From the NCBI RefSeq assembly GCF_012926615.1, contig NZ_JABBNU010000014.1, forward strand, positions 62,001 through 126,000: DNA of 64,000 bases. The letters run 5' to 3'. The position numbers and the translations under genes are program-made. The notes below the pieces were generated by a model. The model saw nothing but the letters and a program-made list of their open reading frames with translations. It had not been told where the DNA came from and ran no database searches. This stretch comes from Marinigracilibium pacificum. GTDB taxonomy: Bacteria > Bacteroidota > Bacteroidia > Cytophagales > Cyclobacteriaceae. This document shows, in pieces, positions 46,310 through 55,692 of the stretch. Numbering within the stretch: the stretch's first letter is position 1; each line of letters starts with the position of its first letter.

Positions 46310-47475
46310 ATGAAAGAGGATATTATGGTAAGTATGGAGGGGCTTTTATTCCTGAAATGCTTTATCCAAATGTTGAGGAGTTAAAACAGAACTACCTCAA
46401 AATCATTAATGAAGAAGGATTTCAAAAGGAGTTCAGGGCTTTGTTAAAGGATTACGTTGGAAGGCCCACTCCATTATATTTTGCAAGCCGCCTGTCTAAC
46501 GAGTATGGTGCTAAAATCTATCTTAAAAGAGAGGATTTATGTCATACTGGTGCTCATAAGGTGAATAATACGATTGGTCAGATATTGTTAGCAAAGCGTC
46601 TGGGCAAGAAAAAAATCATTGCCGAGACAGGTGCTGGTCAGCATGGTGTGGCCACTGCAACAGTTTGTGCTTTGGCAGGTCTTGATTGCAAAGTTTATAT
46701 GGGGGCTATTGATATGGAAAGACAGAAGCCCAATGTTGAGAGAATGCGAATTCTTGGAGCAGAGGTCATTCCGGCTGAATCAGGTAGCAAAACACTTAAA
46801 GATGCTACAAATGAAGCCATGCGTCACTGGATTAATGACCCTGAAGGCACTCATTACATAATAGGTTCGGTTGTCGGTCCACATCCCTATCCGGATATGG
46901 TTGCCCGCTTTCAGTCTGTGATCAGCGAGGAGGTTAAAAAACAACTTCTAGAGGCTGAGGGAAGAGAAAATCCTGATTATGTAGTTGCTTGTGTAGGAGG
47001 AGGAAGCAATGCAGCAGGTATTTATTATCACTATCTGGATAATCCTGAAGTAAAAATTATTGCTGCCGAGGCTGCTGGAAAAGGAGTTGAATCAGGTGAA
47101 ACTGCAGCGACTACTTTTAAAGGAACGCCAGGTGTTTTACATGGAAGTATGACACTGCTGATGCAAACTTCAGACGGGCAGGTTGTAGAACCTTATAGTA
47201 TTTCTGCCGGACTGGATTATCCTGGTATCGGACCTTTACATGCTCACCTGTTTGATACTGGCAGAGCACGATTTATCGCAGTTGATGATGAGCAATCTAT
47301 GCAAGCCGGAGTGGAACTTAGTCGACTGGAAGGAATAATTCCAGCTGTTGAGTCTGCCCATGCTTTGTCAGCTTTAAAGCAAATGGAATTAAAAGAAGAT
47401 GATGTAGTTGTAGTTAACCTGTCTGGAAGGGGAGATAAGGATCTTCAAACATATATAAACTGGGGTAAATATTGA
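46291..47475 (+). CDS. trpB: Tryptophan synthase beta chain
   Basis: 394 residues. PLP Lys in [15 protein letters not shown] (motif HKxNN at about residue 87), [10 protein letters not shown] preceded by [44 protein letters not shown] and [13 protein letters not shown]-type segment ([16 protein letters not shown]). It joins indole to serine. Four bp before trpA. Confidence 0.97.
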   Translation: MSKYSVDERGYYGKYGGAFIPEMLYPNVEELKQNYLKIINEEGFQKEFRALLKDYVGRPTPLYFASRLSNEYGAKIYLKREDLCHTGAHKVNNTIGQILLAKRLGKKKIIAETGAGQHGVATATVCALAGLDCKVYMGAIDMERQKPNVERMRILGAEVIPAESGSKTLKDATNEAMRHWINDPEGTHYIIGSVVGPHPYPDMVARFQSVISEEVKKQLLEAEGRENPDYVVACVGGGSNAAGIYYHYLDNPEVKIIAAEAAGKGVESGETAATTFKGTPGVLHGSMTLLMQTSDGQVVEPYSISAGLDYPGIGPLHAHLFDTGRARFIAVDDEQSMQAGVELSRLEGIIPAVESAHALSALKQMELKEDDVVVVNLSGRGDKDLQTYINWGKY

Positions 47476-47479
47476 TATT

Positions 47480-48274
47480 ATGTCTGAAAACAGAATAAAA
47501 CAATTATTTGAGAAAAAGTCTGAGCGGGTACTGACTGTATATTTTACAGCCGGCTATCCTCAGCTTAATGATACAATGGAGGTTCTTTCTCAACTGGAAA
47601 ATTCAGGCGCAGATATGGTTGAGATTGGCATTCCATATTCTGATCCGGTAGCTGATGGTCCGACAATTCAGGAAAGTAACGGAGTAGCACTCGAGAATGG
47701 CATTAGCCTGGGGTTAATTTTTGATCAGATCAAAGACATGCGTAAATCCGTAAGTGTTCCTGTTGTCTTAATGGGGTATTTTAATCCGATTCTTCAATTT
47801 GGATTAGAAGAATTCTGTAAGAAATGTCAGGAATGCGGGGTGGATGGAGTGATTATTCCAGACCTGCCAATTGTAGAATATATTGAGCAATACAAAGCCT
47901 TGTTTGAGCAATATTCTTTATTGAATATTTACCTGATAACACCACAAACTTCTGAAAAAAGGATCCGAATGATTGATGAAAATACTTCAGGATTTATTTA
48001 CATGGTAAGTAATAGTTCAATAACAGGAGCCAAATCAGAAATTTCTGATAATCAACTTGGGTACTTCCAGCGAATCAGGAATATGAATCTAAGGAATCCA
48101 CGATTAATCGGGTTTGGGATTAGTGATGCAAAAACATTTGATATAGCATCTGAATATTCTTCAGGAGCCATAATCGGTAGTGCATTTATTAAAGCGCTAA
48201 AAGGTGAAGGGACTATTGCAGAAAAGACAAGTTCATTTATCGGAGAAGTTAAAGGAATAAAACAGAACTTATGA
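47480..48274 (+). CDS. trpA: Tryptophan synthase alpha chain
   Basis: 264 residues. LTVYFTAGYPQLNDT, VEIGIPYSDPVADGPTIQESN, VLMGYFNPILQFG, GVDGVIIPDLP, ISDAKT-type GFGISDAK and IGSAFIKAL. It cleaves indoleglycerol phosphate. Overlaps the DAHP synthase gene by 4 bp (ATGA). Confidence 0.95.
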   Translation: MSENRIKQLFEKKSERVLTVYFTAGYPQLNDTMEVLSQLENSGADMVEIGIPYSDPVADGPTIQESNGVALENGISLGLIFDQIKDMRKSVSVPVVLMGYFNPILQFGLEEFCKKCQECGVDGVIIPDLPIVEYIEQYKALFEQYSLLNIYLITPQTSEKRIRMIDENTSGFIYMVSNSSITGAKSEISDNQLGYFQRIRNMNLRNPRLIGFGISDAKTFDIASEYSSGAIIGSAFIKALKGEGTIAEKTSSFIGEVKGIKQNL

Positions 48275-49284
48275 TTATTCAATTAAAAGAAAATATAACC
48301 GAAGACTTAGTGTCGGAGGTAAAGGAGAAGCTTTCAGACATTGGGTATAGCGCAAATGAGGTGAAGACTCAAAAGGCAAGATATCTGGTGGGTATTGGAA
48401 AATCAGATTTTGATATCAGGGCTATTGGTCAATTGCCAGGAATACATGATATCCATATCGTTTCTGATGATTATAAGCTGGTTTCGAATAAATGGAAAGT
48501 TGATCCGACAGTAATTGATCTTGGAGATGGAATTACAATTGGAGGGAATGATCTGGCTTTGATGTCTGGTCCTTGTAGTATCGAGGGAGAGCAACAGATT
48601 GTAGATACGATAAATTTTCTGAAATCTCAGGGAGTGAAGATAATGCGGGGAGGAGTTTACAAACCACGTAGTTCTCCATATTCGTTCAGAGGCATGGGGA
48701 TTGAAGGGCTTAAATTATGGAGTAGTCTTGCTAGAGAAGCCGGATTAAAGATCATCACAGAAGTAATGCAGGTTTCGCAGATTGAAGAAATGCACGACTA
48801 CATTGATATTTATCAGGTAGGAGCAAGAAATACCCAGAATTTTAACCTGTTAGATGAACTTGGTAAGGTTGATAAGCCTGTAATGATTAAACGAGGTATT
48901 TCAGGCACAATTGATGAATTGCTGTATTCAGCGGAATATGTGTTTTCCGGAGGTAATGAGAAATTGCTTCTTTGCGAAAGAGGTATTCGTACTTATGAAA
49001 AAGCTTCACGAAACACCTTTGATATCAATGCAATCCCAATATTAAAAGAGAAAACGCACCTGCCTGTTATTGCTGATCCGTCACATGGTATTGGAATCAG
49101 GAGACATGTTGGTGAGGTGGCATTAGCATCGGTAATTGCCGGAGCAGACGGGGTGATTTTTGAGTCGCATTCTTGTCCTGAAAAAGCATATAGTGACGGG
49201 CAACAAACGCTGGATTTCAATGAGTCAGAGAAACTTATCATGGCAATGAGAGAGATTCATAAATTGAAGAAAACGTTATACTAA
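48271..49284 (+). CDS. aroF: 3-deoxy-7-phosphoheptulonate synthase (DAHP synthase, type I-beta)
   Basis: 337 residues. An N-terminal ferredoxin-like domain (about 1-75; MIIQLKENITEDLVSEVKE) precedes the TIM barrel: ALMSGPCSIEGEQQI, MRGGVYKPRSSPYSFRGMGIEGLKLW, EVMQVSQIEEMHDYIDIYQVGARNTQNF, VMIKRGISGTIDELL, LCERGIRTYE, VIADPSHGIGIRRHV. The N-terminal domain is the usual Tyr/Phe-binding regulatory module of the I-beta class. It makes the first intermediate of aromatic synthesis; being last in the trp transcript links shikimate flux to Trp attenuation. Confidence 0.93.
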   Translation: MIIQLKENITEDLVSEVKEKLSDIGYSANEVKTQKARYLVGIGKSDFDIRAIGQLPGIHDIHIVSDDYKLVSNKWKVDPTVIDLGDGITIGGNDLALMSGPCSIEGEQQIVDTINFLKSQGVKIMRGGVYKPRSSPYSFRGMGIEGLKLWSSLAREAGLKIITEVMQVSQIEEMHDYIDIYQVGARNTQNFNLLDELGKVDKPVMIKRGISGTIDELLYSAEYVFSGGNEKLLLCERGIRTYEKASRNTFDINAIPILKEKTHLPVIADPSHGIGIRRHVGEVALASVIAGADGVIFESHSCPEKAYSDGQQTLDFNESEKLIMAMREIHKLKKTLY

Positions 49285-49438
49285 TAATAGCACCTAACAG
49301 TTGTAAGGTTATTGCGATTTTAATTTCATGAATAATTAATTTTTTACTAATTTCACCTTTGAAGAATTAAATTGCTTTGGTACGCATCATAGTGAAATAA
49401 AATTCGTTTTTAACAATAGACAACAATAATCCGATAAT

Positions 49439-50221
49439 ATGAGTACTGAATTTGAAAAACACAGTGGACTTCCAATAATGAGTCAGGAATATGGTTCATA
49501 CACTGAGGAAGACTTTAAAGTGTGGAAACTTTTATACGAACGACAGAAGGAAAATATTCCCAAATATGCTTCTGAAGAGTATATAAGAGGATTGGAATTG
49601 ATCAAGTTTAAAGCTGATGAGATTCCGGATATTTACAAGACTAATGATATTCTAAAGGAGATTACAGGATGGGAAATTTTCATCGTACCGGGATTAATCG
49701 ATGATGATAAATTTTTCCAGTTGATGTCAAATAAAAAGTTTCCTAGTTCTACATGGTTAAGAAAGCTGGAAGAGCTTGATTATTTGGAAGAACCGGATAT
49801 GTTCCATGATATTTATGGACACGTGCCGTTATTAACAAATCAGTCTTTTGTTAATTTCCTTCAGGACCTGTCAAAATTGGGATTAAAGTACATTGATAAC
49901 CCTCATGCTATTCATTTACTTTCAAGGGTATATTGGTTTACTGTAGAATTTGGTCTTATCAGAGAAAATGGTGAATTAAGAATTTATGGTGCAGGTATTT
50001 TGTCTTCAAAAGGAGAAACAGAATATGCGACAACTGATAAACCTGAGCATATTGAGTATGATGTTGAAACGATGTTAGATACATCATATAGAAAAGATGT
50101 GTTCCAGACAAAATATTTTATAATAGATAGTTACGAACAACTGTATGAATCAATTGGAGAAATTGACAGGCTTTTAGCAAAAAAAGTTGCTGAGCATGAA
50201 GATTCTACGGTTGCAGAGTAG
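49439..50221 (+). CDS. phhA: Phenylalanine 4-monooxygenase
   Basis: 260 residues, aromatic amino-acid hydroxylase. SQEYGSYTEEDFKVWKLLYERQ at the start; active-site iron ligands His123 and His128 in DMFHDIYGHVPLLTN and Glu170 in VYWFTVEFGLI; then ELRIYGAGILSSKGE. It makes tyrosine from phenylalanine with O2 and pterin. It stands alone 155 bp after the trp/DAHP operon and has its own terminator. Confidence 0.95.
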   Translation: MSTEFEKHSGLPIMSQEYGSYTEEDFKVWKLLYERQKENIPKYASEEYIRGLELIKFKADEIPDIYKTNDILKEITGWEIFIVPGLIDDDKFFQLMSNKKFPSSTWLRKLEELDYLEEPDMFHDIYGHVPLLTNQSFVNFLQDLSKLGLKYIDNPHAIHLLSRVYWFTVEFGLIRENGELRIYGAGILSSKGETEYATTDKPEHIEYDVETMLDTSYRKDVFQTKYFIIDSYEQLYESIGEIDRLLAKKVAEHEDSTVAE

Positions 50222-50249
50222 TATTTATCTTCTAAAACCAATAAATTTG

Positions 50250-50281
50250 AAAGCACCTTTAAAAGGGTGCTTTTAATTTTG
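50250..50281 (+). terminator. Terminator of phhA
   Basis: AAAGCACC / GGGTGCTTT stem followed by TTAATTTT, 30 bp after the phhA stop. Confidence 0.75.
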
Positions 50282-50307
50282 ATACCAAATCAACCCTGAT
50301 AGAAATA

Positions 50308-50394
50308 ATGTTTTTTTTAATAGAAAAACGATCTCATATATTTCTTTTAAATGAAGACCATCATCATTGTCTTCATCATCATCATTGCCATTGA
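50308..50394 (+). CDS. Candidate his leader peptide
   Basis: 28 codons from ATG 50308 to TGA 50392-50394 with no interruption. The last 11 residues are HHHCLHHHHCH: eight His codons of 11, with a ninth (His10) earlier. It lies 70 bp before hisH. High His content directly ahead of histidine genes strongly suggests a his leader peptide for stalling control. Caveat: the DNA is a CAT-repeat, which reads as Ile-rich in another frame that also has an ATG (50351), so the frame assignment rests on the gene downstream. Confidence 0.65.
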   Translation: MFFLIEKRSHIFLLNEDHHHCLHHHHCH

Positions 50395-50463
50395 TCATAT
50401 ATCAGTTCAAGATCAATCAAACCCTCTTTCTATTCTTTTAATTCTTAATACTTTAGTGCTTAG
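50395..50463 (+). promoter_or_regulatory. his leader 3' region without an intrinsic terminator
   Basis: The only clear stem is ATTGATC (50390-50396) with GATCAAT (50411-50417), which covers the leader stop codon. What follows (to about 50450) is pyrimidine-rich and G-poor with no hairpin plus T-run. Control, if present, would have to be translational or Rho-dependent. Confidence 0.4.
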
Positions 50464-51069
50464 ATGGATACAGCTATAATAAAATACAATGCAGGTAATG
50501 TACAATCGGTAAAATATGCCCTGGACAGGATTGGAGTAAAATACAGATTAACTGATAATGCTTCTGAGATAATGTCTGCTGACAAGGTTATCTTCCCTGG
50601 TGTTGGAGAGGCAAGTACAGCAATGAATTATCTGAAGGAGAATGGTCTGGATAATGTGTTGAGAAGCCTTACTCAGCCTACTTTGGGGGTATGTCTGGGC
50701 TTGCAGCTTATGTGTAAACACACAGAAGAAAATGATACTGAATGTCTGGGCCTATTCGACATTGATGTTAAGAAGTTTAAAACTGATCCAAATACGGTAA
50801 TACCTTATAAAATACCTCATATGGGGTGGAACAAACTTGCCTATAAGGAACATCCCCTTTTTGAAGGAATGCCTGCACAACCGCAATTTTATTTTGTTCA
50901 TAGCTATTATGCACCATTGTCAAAATATACGCTTGCATCAGCAAACTATATGCATGATTTTAGTGTTGTCATCCAGAGAAATAATTTTTATGCAATCCAG
51001 CCGCATCCGGAAAAAAGTTCTGATGCTGGAAGCTTGTTTTTAAAGAATTTTATAGAAAAGATCAAATAA
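50464..51069 (+). CDS. hisH: Imidazole glycerol phosphate synthase, glutaminase subunit
   Basis: 201 residues. IKYNAGNVQSVKYALDRIG, VIFPGVGEASTAM, nucleophile Cys77 in GVCLGLQLMC, PHMGWNKL, YFVHSYYAP and QPHPEKS with His/Glu. It gives ammonia to HisF. First gene of hisH-A-F-IE; hisG, D, C and B are not in this window. Confidence 0.95.
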   Translation: MDTAIIKYNAGNVQSVKYALDRIGVKYRLTDNASEIMSADKVIFPGVGEASTAMNYLKENGLDNVLRSLTQPTLGVCLGLQLMCKHTEENDTECLGLFDIDVKKFKTDPNTVIPYKIPHMGWNKLAYKEHPLFEGMPAQPQFYFVHSYYAPLSKYTLASANYMHDFSVVIQRNNFYAIQPHPEKSSDAGSLFLKNFIEKIK

Positions 51070-51072
51070 CCA

Positions 51073-51810
51073 ATGACTACTAGATTAATACCGGCAATCG
51101 ATATTATAGAAGGAAAATGTGTCAGACTTACCCAGGGTGATTATGGGAAAAAGAAGGTGTATAATGAAAAACCTGAAGAAGTTGCAAAAGAATTTCTTGA
51201 TCATGGACTAAATAACCTTCATTTGGTTGATCTTGATGGTGCTCGTAATAAACAAATTGTGAATTTGAAGGTGCTGGAGAAAATTGCTTCTCTTAATGGA
51301 ATTCATGTTGATTTTGGAGGTGGAATAAAACGCGATCAGGATGTAACTGATGCATTTAATGCAGGGGCAGCACAGATAACGGGGGGGAGTATTGCTGCCA
51401 AAGAACCGGAGACTTTTTTGAATTGGGTTCAGAAATATGGTTCGGAAAAAATTATTCTTGGTGCCGATGCCCGTGATAAATTGATTGCTGTTAGCGGATG
51501 GGAAGAAAGCTCAGACTTGGAAGTAACTCAATTTATTAAAGATTATGCTTCCAAAGGAGTGTCATATGTTATCTGTACTGATGTAGCGAAAGATGGATTA
51601 CTCCAGGGCCCTTCATTTGATTTATATAAAGAGATAATGGGCAAAACTGAAAATATCAAACTAATTGCCAGCGGAGGTGTGTCTGGAATTGAAGATATTC
51701 AGGGGTTAATTGATATGAAGATGGAAGGGATAATTATTGGCAAAGCCATTTATGAAAATAAAGTAACGCTGTCTCAGCTATCACAATTAATTATAAATAC
51801 AAATGCTTAG
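51073..51810 (+). CDS. hisA: 1-(5-phosphoribosyl)-5-[(5-phosphoribosylamino)methylideneamino]imidazole-4-carboxamide isomerase
   Basis: 245 residues. [78 protein letters not shown] and [10 protein letters not shown]. HisA TIM barrel with both phosphate-binding repeats; it opens the ring of ProFAR. Overlaps hisF by 8 bp. Confidence 0.96.
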   Translation: MTTRLIPAIDIIEGKCVRLTQGDYGKKKVYNEKPEEVAKEFLDHGLNNLHLVDLDGARNKQIVNLKVLEKIASLNGIHVDFGGGIKRDQDVTDAFNAGAAQITGGSIAAKEPETFLNWVQKYGSEKIILGADARDKLIAVSGWEESSDLEVTQFIKDYASKGVSYVICTDVAKDGLLQGPSFDLYKEIMGKTENIKLIASGGVSGIEDIQGLIDMKMEGIIIGKAIYENKVTLSQLSQLIINTNA

Positions 51811-52558
51811 CAAAAGAATCATTCCTTGTCTGGATATTAAAGAAGGCAGAACGGTAAAAGGGATAAATTTTGTCGACCTGGTTGATGCCGGAGATCCGGT
51901 AGAGCAAGCAGCTATTTATGCTAAGCAAGGTGCAGATGAGCTCGTGTTTCTGGATATCACCGCCACAGTTGAAAATAGAAAAACACTGATTGAATTAGTT
52001 AAAAAGGTAGCTAGTCAGATAGATATTCCATTTACAGTAGGAGGTGGGATTTCATCTGTTGAAGATGTTTCAGCACTGTTGAATGCCGGAGCAGATAAAA
52101 TATCTATTAATTCTTCAGCTGTAAAAGATCCTGAATTGATAGACAGGCTTGCTCTTGAGTTTGGAAGTCAATGTGTGGTTGTAGCCATAGATACCAGATT
52201 TGTTGATGGAGAACATATAGTGCATGTCAGAGGAGGGCGAACTCCAACTGAAAAACGAACTCCTCAATGGATAAAAGAGGTTAATGAACGGGGTGCTGGC
52301 GAGTTATTGCTTACCTCAATGGATCACGATGGTACAAAACAGGGGTTTGCATGTGAATTACTTCGTGAAGTTAACAATATGGTAGATATCCCCGTAATTG
52401 CTAGTGGCGGGGCTGGTAAGATGGAGCATTTTTATGATGTGTTTACTCATGGAAATGCAGATGCAGGACTGGCTGCAAGTATCTTTCATTTTCATGAAAT
52501 TGATATTCCCGAGCTTAAGAAATATTTAATTGAAAAAGGATTAACGATCAGATTATAA
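51803..52558 (+). CDS. hisF: Imidazole glycerol phosphate synthase, cyclase subunit
   Basis: 251 residues. [93 protein letters not shown] and [12 protein letters not shown]. It forms the imidazole ring with HisH. Its stop shares one base with the hisI start. Confidence 0.97.
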   Translation: MLSKRIIPCLDIKEGRTVKGINFVDLVDAGDPVEQAAIYAKQGADELVFLDITATVENRKTLIELVKKVASQIDIPFTVGGGISSVEDVSALLNAGADKISINSSAVKDPELIDRLALEFGSQCVVVAIDTRFVDGEHIVHVRGGRTPTEKRTPQWIKEVNERGAGELLLTSMDHDGTKQGFACELLREVNNMVDIPVIASGGAGKMEHFYDVFTHGNADAGLAASIFHFHEIDIPELKKYLIEKGLTIRL

Positions 52559-53172
52559 TGGATAATAACCTGAATATCGATACACTTGATTTTGCTAAAG
52601 GTGATGGTTTGATACCGGCCATCATTCAGGACGTTTCAACTAAAAATGTTCTGATGATGGGCTATATGAATAGAGAGTCACTTGAGAAAACTCTGGAAAC
52701 AGGCTTAGTGACATTTTATAGCCGGTCAAAACAAAGACTTTGGACTAAGGGAGAAACAAGCGGGAATGTCTTGAAGCTGGTTAGTATAAAACAGGATTGT
52801 GATGCAGATACTTTGCTGGTATACGCAAAACCTTCAGGACCGACATGTCATACAGGATCGGATACTTGTTTCGATGAGTCAAATAAAGGTAATGTTGCGT
52901 TCATCGATTATTTGAAAAAAGTCATAAAAGACAGGTATGAGTCTCCAACGGATGAATCATATACTTCCTCCTTGTTCAAAAAGGGGATAAATAAAGTCGC
53001 TCAAAAAGTAGGAGAGGAGGCAGTAGAGATTGTTATTGAAGCAAAAGATGATAATAAAGATTTGTTTTTAGGAGAAGCAGCGGATCTTTTATATCATTAC
53101 CTGGTTCTTCTTCAAGCTAAAGAGATTGACTTGGAAGAAGTAATTGAAGTGTTACAAAAAAGACATAAATAA
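52558..53172 (+). CDS. hisIE: Phosphoribosyl-AMP cyclohydrolase / phosphoribosyl-ATP pyrophosphatase
   Basis: 204 residues, bifunctional. HisI part (1 to about 108): [52 protein letters not shown] and [12 protein letters not shown] with the zinc Cys residues. HisE part (about 110-204): [44 protein letters not shown]. It performs the second and third steps of His synthesis. The ctlX gene follows 6 bp later. Confidence 0.97.
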   Translation: MDNNLNIDTLDFAKGDGLIPAIIQDVSTKNVLMMGYMNRESLEKTLETGLVTFYSRSKQRLWTKGETSGNVLKLVSIKQDCDADTLLVYAKPSGPTCHTGSDTCFDESNKGNVAFIDYLKKVIKDRYESPTDESYTSSLFKKGINKVAQKVGEEAVEIVIEAKDDNKDLFLGEAADLLYHYLVLLQAKEIDLEEVIEVLQKRHK

Positions 53173-53178
53173 GAATAT

Positions 53179-54120
53179 ATGAGCCAATCAATTCAGGCAG
53201 CACCAGCTGTTATGATGGTAAGACCGGTGAAGTTTGGAGCTAATCCGGAAACAGCACAGTCGAATGCTTTTCAACAATCTGATGAGCAGGGTACCAGTGA
53301 AGAAACTCAGCAAAAGGCTTTAGAAGAATTTGATTCTTTTGTGGATCTGCTTCGGGCTCACGATATCGAGGTGATGGTTGTTCAGGATACTGAAGAACCT
53401 CATACTCCTGATAGTATTTTTCCTAATAACTGGATTTCAATGCATTCCGGTGGTTTGGTTATTAAATATCCAATGGAGGCAGTCAATCGACGTAACGAGC
53501 GTAGAGAGGATATTGAAAAACTGCTTACCAGTGCCGGATACAATGTGAAGGAAATCATTGATGTTTCTGGTTCTGAAAATGACGGTGAGTTTTTAGAAGG
53601 GACAGGGTCTATCATTTTTGACTATGATAATAATCTGGCCTATGCTAATTTATCTTCAAGAACTCATGAGGGATTACTAAATGATGTTTGTGGTCGAATT
53701 GGCTTTGAACCGGTAATTTTTCATGCTTATGATCAGAAATATGGCAAAGATGTCTATCATACAAATGTTGTGATGTGTCTTGCCAACGAATTTGTTGTGA
53801 TTTGTCTTGATGCAATTCCGGAAGAAGAACACGGGTTACTATTAGACAAATTTGAACAAACAGATAAGAAGGTGATTGCGATAAGCTATGAACAGATGAA
53901 TAATTTTGCCGGAAATATGCTCGAAGTTAAAAGCAAAAGCGGTGAGTCGTATACTGTGATGTCTAAAACGGCATATGATTCATTAGTGCCGGGTCAGATT
54001 TCAGCAATCGAAAGTTTTTCAAATATATTAACTCCGGTTATCCCTACTATTGAAAAGTACGGGGGAGGAAGTGTAAGATGTATGCTTGCAGGAATCTGGT
54101 TAGAAAAGAATCAAGATTAA
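53179..54120 (+). CDS. ctlX: CtlX-like citrulline-utilisation hydrolase / amidinotransferase family
   Basis: 313 residues, amidinotransferase (arginine deiminase-like) fold. Hallmarks: AVMMVRPVKFGANPETAQSN, DTEEPHTPDSIFPNNW, GEFLEGTGSIIFDYDN, YANLSSRTHEGLL, VYHTNVVMCLANEF and the catalytic Cys near the end in GGGSVRCMLAGIWL. CtlX is thought to act on citrulline or related guanidino/ureido compounds in this phylum; the exact reaction is uncertain. Its position closing a his cluster hints at shared expression, but no His-pathway role is implied. Confidence 0.83.
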   Translation: MSQSIQAAPAVMMVRPVKFGANPETAQSNAFQQSDEQGTSEETQQKALEEFDSFVDLLRAHDIEVMVVQDTEEPHTPDSIFPNNWISMHSGGLVIKYPMEAVNRRNERREDIEKLLTSAGYNVKEIIDVSGSENDGEFLEGTGSIIFDYDNNLAYANLSSRTHEGLLNDVCGRIGFEPVIFHAYDQKYGKDVYHTNVVMCLANEFVVICLDAIPEEEHGLLLDKFEQTDKKVIAISYEQMNNFAGNMLEVKSKSGESYTVMSKTAYDSLVPGQISAIESFSNILTPVIPTIEKYGGGSVRCMLAGIWLEKNQD

Positions 54121-54151
54121 CTGCACTATTAATAGTAGAAATTATTATTTT

Positions 54152-54189
54152 AACCCTGACAACTAACTTTAGATCGTCAGGGTTTTTTT
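54152..54189 (+). terminator. Terminator of the his-ctlX operon, abutting the next start codon
   Basis: 9-bp stem AACCCTGAC / GTCAGGGTT (54152-54160 / 54176-54184), T-run 54183-54189, and the next gene's ATG at 54190. The loop holds TAACTTTA, one base off TAnnTTTG, which might serve as the -7 of the next gene. Confidence 0.7.
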
Positions 54190-55692
54190 ATGGAGAAATT
54201 TGATTTATGTGTCATAGGAGCAGGACCTTCAGGTTATGCAGCAGCAATGAGGGCTCTTGATTATAATAAAAAGGTTTTATTGGTAGAGGGTAAGAAACTT
54301 GGAGGAGCCGGGTTATGGAACGGCGCTTTGAGTAGTAAAACCTGGTGGGAGCTGAGCAGGCAAATTTCAACAGTCCGTCATCATCTCAATCTTCAGGGAA
54401 AAGACATGCCACGACTTCGTTTTAAGGAGGTTTTTAACGAGGTGATGAATGCTACTAATATGCGTCAGGCACAATTGCAAAGCCAGATATTACATGCTGA
54501 AAATACTGATGTAGATGAGAATATAACTTTTAAACGAGGGAAAGCATTTATTGAAACCCCTAATCAGGTGCGAATCACTTTAGAAGATGGATCAGAAGAA
54601 GTAGTTGGAACAGAATTTATCGTAATGGCCACCGGTAGCAGACCAAGACAGTTACCTGATATCAAAATAGATGAGAAGTATATCCTTAGTAGTGATGGAA
54701 TTGAACATTTACGAGACTTCCCAAAAAGTATAGTTATTCTGGGTGCCGGTGTTATTGGATGTGAATATGCCACTGTTTTTTCAAATTTTGGTTATACAAA
54801 AGTTCATTTGATAGATAAAGGGAACAGGATATTGCCGTTTGAAGACACAGATATTGTTAAGCGAATAGAAGGGAATTTTGAGAAGAATAATGTTCTGATA
54901 CATAGAAATTCAAGGCTAATAAGGATGGAGGTTGTTGAAGATAGAGTGGAATATGAACTGGAATATCACAATGGAAGAAAACAACTCTTTACTGTAGAAA
55001 AGGCACTCGTGTCTGTTGGTAGAGTGCCAAATATTGAAAACCTCTGGTCAGAGAATGTGAAAATTGAAAAAGACGAAAGGGGTGTAATTAATGATGATAC
55101 CAAAACCACTGTTTCGAATATTCATGCTGTAGGAGATATTACCTCTGACATGGCTCTCGTCAATATTGGAGAATTAGAAGGTCGTCATGCTATTGATCAG
55201 ATTTTTGGCAATACAAATAAGGAATTGAGCTATAAAAACGTTAGTACTATAATGTTTCTCAATCCTGAAGTAGCCGGAGTTGGACTTAATGAGCAGCAAT
55301 GCAAAGAAAAAGGGTATAATTTCCGTGTTGTGACTATGGATTATGAATGCATTCCAAGGGCAATTGCCAGACAACTTACGGATGGCTTTATGAAGATTAT
55401 CGTTACAGATGATAATGACATGAAAATATTAGGTATGCGTGTTGTCGGGTTTTCAGCATCGGCATCGATCGAGGCAATTGCATTGATGATTCATCTTAAT
55501 CTTGGAATTGAACAAATGGCTGAATTGGTGCATCCACACCCTAGTATTACAGAAGGAATACAGGAATGTGCAAGAATTTTGTGTGGAAAGTCTATTTTAA
55601 AGCCACATTTATTAAAAGAACATGTAACTTGCAGAGCCTGGAGATCAGGCGATTATATAGATTTGTTAAATCTGAATCTAATTGGTGAATGA
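54190..55692 (+). CDS. Dihydrolipoyl-dehydrogenase-family flavoprotein lacking redox cysteines
   Basis: 500 residues. FAD motif DLCVIGAGPSGYAAAMRA (residues 5-22), NAD motif IVILGAGVIGCEYA, VGRVPNI, HAVGDIT and the C-terminal dimer interface with HPHPSITE. In the position of GGTCLNVGCIPSK it reads GGAGLWNGALSSK (residues 38-50), so both redox Cys are replaced by Gly41 and Ala46 while the Lys is kept. It cannot do thiol-disulfide chemistry the normal way; NAD(P)H oxidase, transhydrogenase (SthA-like) or other flavin chemistry is more likely. It begins on the base after a terminator T-run and overlaps an exported rhodanese gene by 4 bp. Confidence 0.88.
   Translation: MEKFDLCVIGAGPSGYAAAMRALDYNKKVLLVEGKKLGGAGLWNGALSSKTWWELSRQISTVRHHLNLQGKDMPRLRFKEVFNEVMNATNMRQAQLQSQILHAENTDVDENITFKRGKAFIETPNQVRITLEDGSEEVVGTEFIVMATGSRPRQLPDIKIDEKYILSSDGIEHLRDFPKSIVILGAGVIGCEYATVFSNFGYTKVHLIDKGNRILPFEDTDIVKRIEGNFEKNNVLIHRNSRLIRMEVVEDRVEYELEYHNGRKQLFTVEKALVSVGRVPNIENLWSENVKIEKDERGVINDDTKTTVSNIHAVGDITSDMALVNIGELEGRHAIDQIFGNTNKELSYKNVSTIMFLNPEVAGVGLNEQQCKEKGYNFRVVTMDYECIPRAIARQLTDGFMKIIVTDDNDMKILGMRVVGFSASASIEAIALMIHLNLGIEQMAELVHPHPSITEGIQECARILCGKSILKPHLLKEHVTCRAWRSGDYIDLLNLNLIGE

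Noticed and set aside
50351-50463. Ile-rich ORF (frame of ATG 50351) overlapping the his leader
   Set aside because: Same CAT repeat in another frame. It would suit an ilv leader, but the genes downstream are his; it also runs past the hisH start.
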